A stretch of 64,000 bases of DNA from Flavobacterium sp. NRK1 (GTDB taxonomy: Bacteria > Bacteroidota > Bacteroidia > Flavobacteriales > Flavobacteriaceae), in contig NZ_JAMXLA010000001.1 in NCBI RefSeq assembly GCF_024054175.1, positions 3,442,140-3,506,139 on the forward strand. Direction: 5' to 3'. A program made the translations under genes and the position numbers. This document shows positions 34,385 to 42,139 of this stretch, piece after piece (position 1 is the stretch's first letter; every line of letters starts with the position of its first letter). A model generated the notes under the pieces. The model ran no database searches, was not told the origin of the DNA, and worked only from the letters and a program-made list of their open reading frames with translations.

Positions 34385-34747
34385 CTAATTAAGACTTATA
34401 CTGTTTGTTACCAGCGGTTTTAACCATTCAGATTTAAAAGGTATAGCAAGCGGTGTTATACTAAATGGTTTTTGAAGCCATAATTTGCACTGATTTGCAA
34501 AATCTGTTACATGAGGTTGTAACAAATGTTTTTCAAGTGTACGCTCGCCAGACCATGTTTCTAACACATAATACTCTAATTCATTATTGTCTGACCTAAA
34601 TACTTCATATCGAAGTACACCCTGTTCATTTTTACTTATGTCAGCCAGATAATTAAGTGCATTTTTAAGCTTTACAGATGATTCTCTGTCTTTTGCTATA
34701 AAGCTTACTAATAAAGTTTTTATTGCATTTATCGATGATTGCTCCAT
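34385..34747 (-). CDS. ABM-fold (antibiotic biosynthesis monooxygenase-like) protein
   Basis: A 120-residue protein with the dimeric alpha-beta barrel pattern: a first strand (IKTLLVSFIAKD), EQGVLRYEVFRSD, YYVLETWSGERTLEKHLLQPHV and a short C-terminal extension. This fold is found in quinol or ring-oxidising monooxygenases and in signalling proteins. No cofactor site can be assigned. The gene is preceded by the operator-like element shared with the nearby SDR, SnoaL-like and AraC genes, which suggests common control. Confidence 0.75.
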   Translation of the reverse strand: MEQSSINAIKTLLVSFIAKDRESSVKLKNALNYLADISKNEQGVLRYEVFRSDNNELEYYVLETWSGERTLEKHLLQPHVTDFANQCKLWLQKPFSITPLAIPFKSEWLKPLVTNSISLN

Positions 34748-34804
34748 GATAACCGCTTTTAATATTTGTGAAACAAATTTACGCTACTATTAAAAATTAA
34801 AGAT

Positions 34805-34840
34805 TGTAAGATTCACAGCATTGATTACACAATTCAAACA
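34805..34840 (-). promoter_or_regulatory. Operator-like element, copy 1 (upstream of the ABM-fold gene)
   Basis: On the minus strand: TGTTTGAAT, five bases, AATCAATG, CTGTG, six bases, ACA. It matches the five-site consensus TGTTTGAWT-N5-AATYAATR-CTTTG with one change in the last block. It lies 58-93 bases before the start codon. Confidence 0.6.
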
Positions 34841-34846
34841 TTTTAT

Positions 34847-34876
34847 AAAAAATAACGGCTCCATTTAAGAGCCGTT
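34847..34876 (-). terminator. Intrinsic terminator of the SDR gene
   Basis: Arms AACGGCTC (34854-34861) and GAGCCGTT (34869-34876) with a seven-base loop; T-rich tail on the minus strand (34853-34847). It lies 8 bases beyond the stop at 34885. Confidence 0.8.
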
Positions 34877-34884
34877 TCATTTTT

Positions 34885-35733
34885 TTAGTTTTCAAAGTTT
34901 GTAGCCGTAGCAATTTCTCTTACCGACTCAAGATCTTTTTCCACATCTTTAATTTTTACTTCTGCCAGATGATAAGCATCAGGTCCAAGGAAAAGCTGTA
35001 CAGGAGGTTGCTGCATTGAAGCCACTTTAATCATTACCGAAGCTGCTTTATCTGGATCTCCGGGCTGATTATTATTTATATCTTTTTCATGAAGCTGCTG
35101 CGAATCCCTTACGGTTTTATATGCATCCATTACATTTTTTGGTGTACTGAGCGATGAATCGTTTAAGAAGTTAGTTCTGAAATATCCGGGAGATACTACA
35201 GTAGCATTAATACCAAACGGTTTAACTTCTGCAGCAAGCGATTCGGTAAAGCCATGTACTGCAAACTTAGTAGCACAATAAATACCAAATCCGGGGAAAT
35301 TACCTGTAAAACCACCTATAGAAGCAATATTAAAAATATGACCTGATTGTTGTTTTCTTAATTGCGGTAATACATGGCGAATAACATTAAGTGACCCGAA
35401 TACATTTACATCAAAATTTTGCCTGCTTTCTGCATCTGTAAGCTCCTCTAGTGCTCCCAAAAGCCCATATCCTGCGTTGTTTACCACTACATCAAGACTG
35501 CCAAAACGGTTAATTGTTTTATTTACAGCTTCAGCTACACTCTCTTCATTTAAAATATCTACAGCAAGAGGTAAAAAGTTAGCATGACTGCCTACCGCAT
35601 TCTCAAGATCAGTAAGGCTTCTTGATGTAGCCGCCACGCTGTAATTTTCATTTAACAAACGTTTAACAAGGCTAAGGCCTAAGCCTTTTGAAGCACCCGT
35701 AACGAACCATACTTTTTGGTTTGAATTTTCCAT
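34885..35733 (-). CDS. Short-chain dehydrogenase/reductase (SDR)
   Basis: A 282-residue classical SDR: cofactor motif TGASKGLG (residues 13-20), NNAGYGLLG, the catalytic serine in FNIASIGGF, and YCATKFA with the catalytic Tyr/Lys. The acidic/basic pattern after strand 2 (AATSRS) favours NADP(H). The C-terminal extension of about 40 residues is typical of SDRs adjacent to AraC regulators in Bacteroidota. The substrate is unknown. The upstream operator-like element links it to the AraC gene at 40548. Confidence 0.92.
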   Translation of the reverse strand: MENSNQKVWFVTGASKGLGLSLVKRLLNENYSVAATSRSLTDLENAVGSHANFLPLAVDILNEESVAEAVNKTINRFGSLDVVVNNAGYGLLGALEELTDAESRQNFDVNVFGSLNVIRHVLPQLRKQQSGHIFNIASIGGFTGNFPGFGIYCATKFAVHGFTESLAAEVKPFGINATVVSPGYFRTNFLNDSSLSTPKNVMDAYKTVRDSQQLHEKDINNNQPGDPDKAASVMIKVASMQQPPVQLFLGPDAYHLAEVKIKDVEKDLESVREIATATNFEN

Positions 35734-35797
35734 TTTTGTTTTTGTAATTAATTGTTATTATTTGATGAGGCAAAGTTAAGACAGCGGTAAATCCCTG

Positions 35798-35837
35798 TTA
35801 TTGCCGCATACAAAGCAATATTTGTTTAAATCAAACA
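35798..35837 (-). promoter_or_regulatory. Operator-like element, copy 2 (upstream of the SDR gene)
   Basis: On the minus strand: TGTTTGATT, five bases, AAATATTG, CTTTG, six bases, GCAATAA. With copy 3 it shares both outer blocks exactly (TGTTTGATTTA and CTTTGTAT...GCAATAA) at identical spacing. It ends 65 bases before the start codon. Confidence 0.65.
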
Positions 35838-35865
35838 ATCAATAAGTTAGTTTTCATATCCTTTT

Positions 35866-35903
35866 AAAAACACAAAAGCCGCTTATGCGGCTTTTGTGTT
35901 TTT
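35866..35903. terminator. Strong intrinsic terminator of the SnoaL-like gene
   Basis: A perfect 17-bp stem (35866-35882 with 35887-35903) and a TTAT loop, flanked by an A-run and a T-run. It lies 13 bases beyond the stop of the leftward SnoaL-like gene. Confidence 0.9.
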
Positions 35904-35916
35904 TTATGGTTTGTTA

Positions 35917-36342
35917 TTACGCAGGTACCGATGTGATTTGCAATAAAAGAGAATCAATATCAAAATTAGAATTAGCTTTTACTATCGTTCCGTTTTCAAG
36001 ATAATATACATCACAAAACCCAATTTCTATTAATGATTCGCTCATATCTATATCTTCATCAATAAAAGAAAAACCTTTATATGTGCCTCTTTCTATACCC
36101 TGTACTATAACATAATTATCATAGGCAATGAGATTTTTTATTTCAAAAGTGGCATCAGGAAACATACTGAATCTGTTTTGCCATGAAACAGTAAGAGATT
36201 CTTCACCTGTAGTAGTTGTATTAAAAGGAATATCAAACCATTCACTTTTTGCATCGCTAATATCATTAAGATATTCAAAATTTCTTTGGTTAACGGCGGC
36301 ATACAGCCCCTGTATAACAGCAGCATTCTTTTCGTTTTTCAT
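35917..36342 (-). CDS. SnoaL-like / NTF2-fold protein
   Basis: A 141-residue protein with the NTF2 pattern of SnoaL-type polyketide cyclases and ester cyclases: AAVIQGLYAAVNQRNFEYL, SWQNRFSMFPDATFEI, VIVQGIERGTYKG and VYYLENGTIVKANSNFD. The usual catalytic aspartate could be the D in FPDATF or DIDS, but this cannot be fixed by eye. It could be an enzyme or a ligand-binding protein. It carries copy 3 of the operator-like element 70-109 bases upstream and its own terminator. Confidence 0.75.
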   Translation of the reverse strand: MKNEKNAAVIQGLYAAVNQRNFEYLNDISDAKSEWFDIPFNTTTTGEESLTVSWQNRFSMFPDATFEIKNLIAYDNYVIVQGIERGTYKGFSFIDEDIDMSESLIEIGFCDVYYLENGTIVKANSNFDIDSLLLQITSVPA

Positions 36343-36411
36343 CTTACCTTATTTTAATGAGTTGGACTATTGATTTGGATGATACAAAACTACTATCAAA
36401 AAAACAGGCAA

Positions 36412-36451
36412 TTATTGCATTATACAAAGTATTGATTATATAAATCAAACA
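36412..36451 (-). promoter_or_regulatory. Operator-like element, copy 3 (upstream of the SnoaL-like gene)
   Basis: On the minus strand: TGTTTGATT, five bases, AATCAATA, CTTTG, six bases, GCAATAA. TTGATT and AATCAA form an imperfect inverted repeat inside it. It is the best match to the consensus. Confidence 0.65.
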
Positions 36452-36477
36452 AAACAGCCGCTCTAAGAGCAGCTGTT
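36451..36477 (-). terminator. Intrinsic terminator of the Tricorn-like gene
   Basis: Arms AACAGC+GCTC and GAGC+GCTGTT with one mismatch and a TAA loop (36453-36477); the minus-strand tail is TTTTGTTTG. It abuts operator copy 3 and lies 14 bases after the stop at 36492. Confidence 0.7.
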
Positions 36478-36491
36478 GATTATTATTATAA

Positions 36492-39400
36492 TTATTTCTT
36501 AAGAAGTTCCTGCACGGCTCTTTCTAACTGCTGATCTTCACCTGCATTTGTTTCACCCGGTTCGTTTTTAACTTTAACGTCCGGCTCCAACTGAAAGTTT
36601 TCCATTAGTTTACCCTCTTTAACAGTTCTCATACCTATTTGCGGGATGCCAAAAATAGTTTTGCCGTCAATCATTTTTTCCCACCATACGGCAGTACCTG
36701 TACCCGGTACAGGCATACCTATAAGTTTACCTATCCCGAGCGCCTGATACGTATATGGAAACATATGTGCATCAGAATAATTACCTTCACTAATAAGCAC
36801 CACAGATGGCTTTTGCCATTTAAACAATGGTTCCGATCCCATATTTTTTTGTCCTCTCGGCTCAAAGCTCATATAAGGCTTACCACTTAAAAAAGTGGCC
36901 AGATCATCATGAAGCCAGCCGCCACCATTAAATCGGGTATCTACAATTAATGCCTCGCGGTCATTATATTTACCTAAAGCTTTTTCAAATACCTCACGGA
37001 AACTTTCAGAATTCATCCCTGTTACGTGTACATACCCCAATCTTCCGCCAGAAAGCTTTTCTACATCTTTCTCCCTGTTTTTTACCCATCGCTCATAGGC
37101 AAGCCTGTTTTCCTGTCCAAGCGTTATCGGTTCTATAACTTCATTCCAGCGTTTACCTGATTTCGGATTAAAAACAGAAACAAGTATCTTTTTATCAGCC
37201 TTTCTGTTTAGGAGGGCATAATAATTTTGTTCAGGGATTATTTTTATATCATCAATTGCTTCAATAATACAACCGTCATTTATTTTTTGCTTCGCTTTTA
37301 ATAGTGGGCTTTTATCCATTACCTCAGCAATTTTAATACCATCACCTGTATAATTATTATCTATATATATACCTAAAGATGCTGTAGCATCACTATACTT
37401 ACTTGGTCCGGGCCTATATCTTCCACCTGTATGAGAAGCATTGGCTTCTCCAAGCATTTCACCCAGCAAATCGGCAAAATCTACAGAATTATTTATATAA
37501 GGCAGGAATTTGGCATATTCTTTCTTATAAAAATCCCAATCTACTCCATGAAGATCTTCAAGGTAAAATTTCTTTTTAAATTGTCTCCATGCATGTTCAA
37601 ACATATAACTACGCTCGGCAGTCTGGTTTAATACCATTTCTGAAGAGAAATTTACCGTCTCTTTTTTAGCTTCTTTAATATTTATCTTCAGTATTTTCCC
37701 GTCCTTGTCTATAAGAAAAATATTTTCTTCCTTCTTGTCTAATGCAATTCTTGAGTCTTCACTATTAAGATTTACAAACAGCTTTGTCTCTTTTTCCCTG
37801 AATTTAGTACGCCAAAGATTAGTACCTTCTTCAAATCGCGTTAAGTAGTAAATATTTTCAGCATCTTTATCTACAACAAAGTCTGATAATCTCGAAGAAT
37901 GAATCGTAAGTTTCTCTTTACGGTCCTGCAGTCCTTCAAAATCAATTTTTAAAGGTTTTACAGGTTCTCCTTTTTCATCTTCATCAGCTTTGTCCTTGTC
38001 TTTATCCTTTTTGTCCGATTTACTATCTTTATCTTTCTCCTCTTTTTTAGCGTCTTCCTGCTCTTTCCAAATCGCATATTCGGCCTTGCTTAACTGAAAT
38101 TTTTTATGAGCAGCTTCGGTAAGAAATATAGCATAAACATCACTCTCAGAACCCCAGCTGCCGTGGGAACGATAACCATCTTTATCAGAAGCCCAGTACA
38201 CCATTTCGCCACCCATACCAAATTTAGGCTGCTGGTTATTGTATCCGCTTTGGCTAAGGTTTATAGGCATCTTGCCATCATTAACATTCAAAAGACCTAT
38301 ATCTGTATTCCAGCGTTCGTAAGCAAAATAATTTACTAATAGCCATTTACTATCCGGAGACCAGGTGTAGTACTGATCACCATCACTATAAGAATAATTA
38401 TATTTTCCTTCTAAAACCGTTCTTACTTTGCCCGATGCCCTGTTAAGTATTCGTATTGTAGTACGTTCTTCTAAAAAAGCTATTTCTTTACCATCGGGAG
38501 AATACTGGGCCTGAAATGATTCTTTACCCGAACTTACCACTGTAGTTTCTTTTATTTGAGAAGCATCAAAAAAGTACTTTTCATTTTTATTTACAAGACT
38601 GGTTTCATAAATATTCCAGCAGCCATTACGTTCGCCTGCATAAAGCAACTTTCTTCCGTCAGGGCTAAACTCAATATTACGTTCCTGATCAGGCGTATTG
38701 GTAATTCTCTTAGTCTGTCCAAATTCAACAGATGTTACAAATACCTCTCCATGAACTATAAAAGCTACTTCTTTGCCATTTGGAGAAACCGAAAACTCTG
38801 TAGCATCACTATTAATAGGTTCCATAATCTTTTCATTATAGCGTTCATCACTTTGCAGTACAATAGCTACTTTTTGAGGCTGCCCGCCATCGGTCTGGGT
38901 ATAAATCTCACCATCCCATATATAGCAAAGGATTCCATTATCCGAACGGCTTAAAAAACGAACAGGGTGTTTTGTAAAATGAGTTATCTGCTGTGCATTA
39001 TTTTCTTTATTATTTACAAGATCTGCCTTCCATACATTAAAAGTGCCATCCCTTTCACTCAGGAAAAAATAAGAACCATTAGTACCGAAAACAGGATTTC
39101 GTTCTTCGACATTACTATCGGTAACGGGATAATATTTATTTTCTTTTATATTGTAAAGCCAAAGATCTCGGGTTACCGAAGATGTCTCATGCTTTCTCCA
39201 GGGGTCTTCATATCCTTTTTTATCATGGAAAAACAACCATGTACCATCCGGGCTGTAGTTCGCCATTTCTGCCGGAGTAGAAATAATACGCTTTTCCTGA
39301 CCTCCTGACCTACTGATTTCATATAATTCAGACAATACACTTGTAGGGAACACCGAAGAGGCAACATCGTCCAGACGGGAAGAAGAAAAAATTACTTTAT

Positions 39401-39761
39401 CACCCGAAGGGGAAAAATCAGTTGGTATATCATCGGTTGATAAATAAGTAAGCCTTTTTGCTACACCACCAACAGATGGTATTACAAAAACATCTTTATT
39501 GCCATAGCGCATAGATGAAAAAGCAATTTGCTTGCTGTCGTTACTCCAAACAGGGTCGGCATCATAAGATTCGTGAATGGTAAGCCGCACTGCTTCACCG
39601 CCGTTTACAGGTACTTTAAAAATATCGCCCTGATAAGAAAATGCAATCTCTTTTCCATCTGGTGATATAGATGCATTTCTGAGCCATTTGGGTGCTGTGT
39701 TAAGCGATTGGGCATACCCGCTAAAAGCGAGAAGCACAATAAAATAAAGGTATTTATTCAT
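36492..39761 (-). CDS. Tricorn-like S41 serine protease with beta-propeller
   Basis: The ATG at 39761 is preferred over 39827 because it begins a clean signal peptide (MNKYLYFIVLLAFSGYAQ). The 1089-residue protein has an N-terminal TolB/WD40-like propeller (about 25-570; repeats such as SPDGKEIAFSYQGDIFKVP and WSNDSKQIAFSS), a Lys/Asp/Glu-rich linker (about 590-625), a Tricorn C1 domain with the histidine of ASHTGG (about 775), a PDZ domain (about 790-880) and an S41 core with the nucleophile in EGNYSDAHMFPY (about 996) and MPVPGTGTAVWWEK. It is probably a periplasmic peptidase that degrades unfolded peptides entering through the propeller. Confidence 0.9.
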   Translation of the reverse strand: MNKYLYFIVLLAFSGYAQSLNTAPKWLRNASISPDGKEIAFSYQGDIFKVPVNGGEAVRLTIHESYDADPVWSNDSKQIAFSSMRYGNKDVFVIPSVGGVAKRLTYLSTDDIPTDFSPSGDKVIFSSSRLDDVASSVFPTSVLSELYEISRSGGQEKRIISTPAEMANYSPDGTWLFFHDKKGYEDPWRKHETSSVTRDLWLYNIKENKYYPVTDSNVEERNPVFGTNGSYFFLSERDGTFNVWKADLVNNKENNAQQITHFTKHPVRFLSRSDNGILCYIWDGEIYTQTDGGQPQKVAIVLQSDERYNEKIMEPINSDATEFSVSPNGKEVAFIVHGEVFVTSVEFGQTKRITNTPDQERNIEFSPDGRKLLYAGERNGCWNIYETSLVNKNEKYFFDASQIKETTVVSSGKESFQAQYSPDGKEIAFLEERTTIRILNRASGKVRTVLEGKYNYSYSDGDQYYTWSPDSKWLLVNYFAYERWNTDIGLLNVNDGKMPINLSQSGYNNQQPKFGMGGEMVYWASDKDGYRSHGSWGSESDVYAIFLTEAAHKKFQLSKAEYAIWKEQEDAKKEEKDKDSKSDKKDKDKDKADEDEKGEPVKPLKIDFEGLQDRKEKLTIHSSRLSDFVVDKDAENIYYLTRFEEGTNLWRTKFREKETKLFVNLNSEDSRIALDKKEENIFLIDKDGKILKINIKEAKKETVNFSSEMVLNQTAERSYMFEHAWRQFKKKFYLEDLHGVDWDFYKKEYAKFLPYINNSVDFADLLGEMLGEANASHTGGRYRPGPSKYSDATASLGIYIDNNYTGDGIKIAEVMDKSPLLKAKQKINDGCIIEAIDDIKIIPEQNYYALLNRKADKKILVSVFNPKSGKRWNEVIEPITLGQENRLAYERWVKNREKDVEKLSGGRLGYVHVTGMNSESFREVFEKALGKYNDREALIVDTRFNGGGWLHDDLATFLSGKPYMSFEPRGQKNMGSEPLFKWQKPSVVLISEGNYSDAHMFPYTYQALGIGKLIGMPVPGTGTAVWWEKMIDGKTIFGIPQIGMRTVKEGKLMENFQLEPDVKVKNEPGETNAGEDQQLERAVQELLKK

Positions 39762-39924
39762 GATGATAGATAATTGATGATTAACTACAAATATATATCT
39801 TTTATAAAAAGCTGTATATAAATACATTCTTTAATAGATATATTGGTATTTAACCTTTAAGTTTACTAAATACCTTTTCTCAATTTGCAATACTCATCCG
39901 GAATAATGATTTTATAAAAACTAT

Positions 39925-40338
39925 TTATAGTACTTTAGTGTCTGAAAAATGCTTGATTCCGAAATGAATAATTTGCAATGACAGGTTAGCCAGGAGGAAA
40001 TCTTTATAAATATAGCCTGAATTTATCTGCGAAGCTATTTTTTCAAAAAGGTTTGAAATATCAAATCGTTCAAAAGCAGTTAACGGAAATGGCCCATGAC
40101 CACTTTGATAAAATAAAGGATAATTTTTTAAACTGTCTCTTATCTGTTGCGGAAGCTGATCTTCTTTAACCGAAATAACGATACCATTATCTAAGTCTTC
40201 CGGAATTTCACCTGAAGAAGGATCTAACAGTAATAAAGAGCTGTTATCCTTGTTGTTTATAAGGCAGAATGAATACCATCCTGTTTTGTGGATATTCCTG
40301 TGCGGTAATGAGTATATGTTATAATGCAGATTATACAT
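39925..40338 (-). CDS. Solo AraC-type N-terminal sensor domain, no HTH
   Basis: A 137-residue protein that aligns with residues 65-175 of the AraC regulator encoded divergently at 40548: SLKNYPLFYQ with SLKDLPMYMP, ISNLFEKIASQ with ISNVFTKMIDE, and IYKDFLLANLSLQIIHFGIK with QFKFDLIRNYIMEMVHYAIK. It stops exactly where the linker and the two helix-turn-helix motifs should begin, and no HTH follows in any frame before the next gene. It could be a relic of a duplicated regulator or a stand-alone partner that heterodimerises with the complete regulator. It has its own, weaker copy of the operator-like element. Confidence 0.65.
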   Translation of the reverse strand: MYNLHYNIYSLPHRNIHKTGWYSFCLINNKDNSSLLLLDPSSGEIPEDLDNGIVISVKEDQLPQQIRDSLKNYPLFYQSGHGPFPLTAFERFDISNLFEKIASQINSGYIYKDFLLANLSLQIIHFGIKHFSDTKVL

Positions 40339-40373
40339 GTTACAAATGTATTGCGGCCTATCCTATAAAAACA

Positions 40374-40409
40374 TATTAATATCAAACCATTAATTACTAT
40401 ATTCAAACA
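40374..40409 (-). promoter_or_regulatory. Operator-like element, copy 4 (upstream of the solo sensor domain)
   Basis: On the minus strand: TGTTTGAAT, five bases, AATTAATG, GTTTG. It keeps the first block and spacing but has one change in each later block. It ends 36 bases before the start, closer than the other copies. Confidence 0.45.
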
Positions 40410-40437
40410 AAGCCATACCAAACATAAAGATAATAAT

Positions 40438-40477
40438 TGTTTGAATTTCGCAATCTTTACTTTGCTTTTTGCATATC
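40438..40477 (+). promoter_or_regulatory. Operator-like element, copy 5 (upstream of the AraC gene)
   Basis: On the plus strand: TGTTTGAAT, five bases, AATCTTTA, CTTTG, six bases, GCATATC. The same word spacing as copies 1-3. It ends 71 bases before the AraC start, which fits autoregulation. Confidence 0.6.
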
Positions 40478-40547
40478 TTTATAAAGTCTTCGCGACTAAT
40501 TTTGTAAAACAAAAATTAATCACCCATTTCTTAAAACATTATAAATC

Positions 40548-41447
40548 ATGGCAAAGACAGAAACACTCGAAGATTTATACAAGCAAAAATTCAACTGGAT
40601 GCCTGAAGGCCTGCAAAAAGACCTCGGTCACTTTAATGTTTTCAGACATGAAGATTGTGTGGGGCCAGGTAAAGAACCCGTAAAATATACACGCAGGGAT
40701 TATTATAAAATTGCTCTTATAAATGGGCATTATATATACCATTATGCAGACAAAAGTTTAGAAGTTAACGGTGGTACACTTTTGTTTTTCAATCCAACAG
40801 TACCTTATACTTTTGAAGCTATTACACCATCTTCTACAGGATTTTTTTGCATTTTTAAAGATGCCTTTTTTAGCGAGCATATGCGTGGCAGCCTTAAAGA
40901 CCTACCTATGTACATGCCGGGGGCAAGTCCTGCATATTTAGTTAATGTTGAACAGGAAGAATATATTTCGAATGTATTTACAAAAATGATAGATGAAATG
41001 AAGGGCGATTATCAATTTAAATTTGACCTGATTCGTAATTATATTATGGAAATGGTTCACTACGCTATTAAAATGCGCCCTACAGAAACACTTTATACCC
41101 ATATTGATGCTAATTCGCGTATTACATCTGTATTTACAGAATTATTAGAAAGGCAATTTCCAATAGAATCTCCTGCACAGCAGTTTACATTACGAAGTGC
41201 AAAAGATTTTGCTAGCCAGCTTAATGTTCATGTTAATCATCTTAACAGGGCCATAAAGCTTACAACGGGCAAAACAACATCAGATCATATATTTGAACGT
41301 CTGCTTAGTGAAGCCAAAGCTTTATTACGGCATACCGACTGGAATATATCTGAAATCAGTTATGCCTTAGGTTTTGATGAATCGGCACATTTCAATCATT
41401 TCTTTAAAAAGCAAACTAATGCAACACCTTCATCTTTCAGAAGCTAA
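40548..41447 (+). CDS. AraC-family transcriptional regulator
   Basis: A 299-residue regulator with an N-terminal cupin-like sensor domain (GGTLLFFNPTVPYTFE about 70-90; FFCIFKDAFFSEH) and a C-terminal pair of helix-turn-helix motifs (FASQLNVHVNHLNRAIK and ISEISYALGFDESAHFNHFFKK), ending NATPSSFRS as is usual. Bacteroidota members of this group often lie next to SDR or reductase genes. Here the same operator-like element stands before this gene, the solo sensor domain, the SnoaL-like gene, the SDR and the ABM-fold gene, which suggests that it regulates them and itself. Confidence 0.93.
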   Translation: MAKTETLEDLYKQKFNWMPEGLQKDLGHFNVFRHEDCVGPGKEPVKYTRRDYYKIALINGHYIYHYADKSLEVNGGTLLFFNPTVPYTFEAITPSSTGFFCIFKDAFFSEHMRGSLKDLPMYMPGASPAYLVNVEQEEYISNVFTKMIDEMKGDYQFKFDLIRNYIMEMVHYAIKMRPTETLYTHIDANSRITSVFTELLERQFPIESPAQQFTLRSAKDFASQLNVHVNHLNRAIKLTTGKTTSDHIFERLLSEAKALLRHTDWNISEISYALGFDESAHFNHFFKKQTNATPSSFRS

Positions 41448-41469
41448 CACATAGTATTATATAAAAACA

Positions 41470-41503
41470 AAAAAGGACGACTCTATTTAAAGTCGTCCTT
41501 TTT
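41470..41503. terminator. Intrinsic terminator
   Basis: A perfect 13-bp stem, AAAAAGGACGACT (41470-41482) with AGTCGTCCTTTTT (41491-41503), and an eight-base loop between the convergent AraC and lipoprotein genes. Confidence 0.88.
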
Positions 41504-41529
41504 CATTTATATAAAGAATTACCAGTTTC

Positions 41530-41754
41530 TTAAGGTTTCTTAACTGTAATAGTATCTGTAGTTACAGACATTGTGTCTTTAGCACCTGTCTCATCTACTT
41601 CTTCCATATCGGAAGTACTGGTATTATCACCATCAGACTCAATTGTTGTTTCGGTTTCAGTAGTTTCGGTAGTTTCTTTTTTACATGAAGTAAAACTAAG
41701 AGCTCCTACAAATAATACTGCGACAAGCATACTTTTTAAAAATGTAATTTTCAT
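41530..41754 (-). CDS. Small Thr/Glu-rich lipoprotein (twin A)
   Basis: A 74-residue precursor with a lipobox SFTSC (lipidated C24) and an acidic tail made mostly of Thr, Glu, Asp and Ser, with no predicted fold. It is clearly related to the next gene upstream (MKI.FL.SML.A...VGALS.TSCK). Function unknown; small acidic lipoproteins of this kind may simply coat the membrane. Stop codon and convergent terminator lie close together. Confidence 0.8.
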   Translation of the reverse strand: MKITFLKSMLVAVLFVGALSFTSCKKETTETTETETTIESDGDNTSTSDMEEVDETGAKDTMSVTTDTITVKKP

Positions 41755-41781
41755 GATAATGTGAATGTTTAAATTGGTTAT

Positions 41782-41805
41782 AAAAAAAGGCAGCTAAAAG
41801 CTGCC
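41782..41805 (-). terminator. Intrinsic terminator between the twin lipoproteins
   Basis: Arms GGCAGCT (41789-41795) and AGCTGCC (41799-41805) with a three-base loop; seven T residues follow on the minus strand. It lies 8 bases after the stop of twin B and separates the two genes, although read-through remains possible. Confidence 0.8.
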
Positions 41806-41812
41806 ATATTTC

Positions 41813-42031
41813 TTACATAGGTTTAACAACCGTATCAGTCATTGTTGTATCATTTTCTGTACCCGGAGCGTCTATTTCAGTTTCAGAAGTACTAGTGACA
41901 GTATCACCGTCCATTGTAGTTTCTGTTTCTGTTTCCGTAGTAGTTTCTGATTTGTCCTTGCAAGATGTAAGGCTAAGTGCACCTACAAGCATAGTAGCCA
42001 TAAGCATACTTCTTAAAAAATTGATTTTCAT
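41813..42031 (-). CDS. Small Thr/Glu-rich lipoprotein (twin B)
   Basis: A 72-residue precursor with lipobox SLTSC (C24) and a low-complexity tail of Thr, Glu, Asp and Ser, a tandem paralogue of twin A. The signal regions agree at most positions while the tails agree mainly in composition. A TAATTTTG box lies about 40 bases upstream. Confidence 0.8.
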   Translation of the reverse strand: MKINFLRSMLMATMLVGALSLTSCKDKSETTTETETETTMDGDTVTSTSETEIDAPGTENDTTMTDTVVKPM

Positions 42032-42066
42032 GATGTTTCTCTTTTAAAAATGATTAGTTATAATGG

Positions 42067-42092
42067 CAAAATTAGTTTTTTTACTTTACAAA
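42067..42092 (-). promoter_or_regulatory. Possible promoter of the twin lipoproteins
   Basis: On the minus strand TTTG (42092-42089), 14 bases and TAATTTTG (42074-42067), a full -7 match. The spacing is shorter than in known promoters of this phylum, so confidence is low. Confidence 0.35.
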
Positions 42093-42139
42093 AGTCTTAA
42101 GGTTTTATTAAAAAAATAACATTATTTTTCATTCAATTA

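Noticed and set aside
34805..40477. Five TGTTTGA elements as ordinary -33/-7 promoters
   Set aside because: The distance between the two TTTG words is 17 bases, compared with 20 in the good promoter at 52763, and the middle block AATYAATR is also shared.
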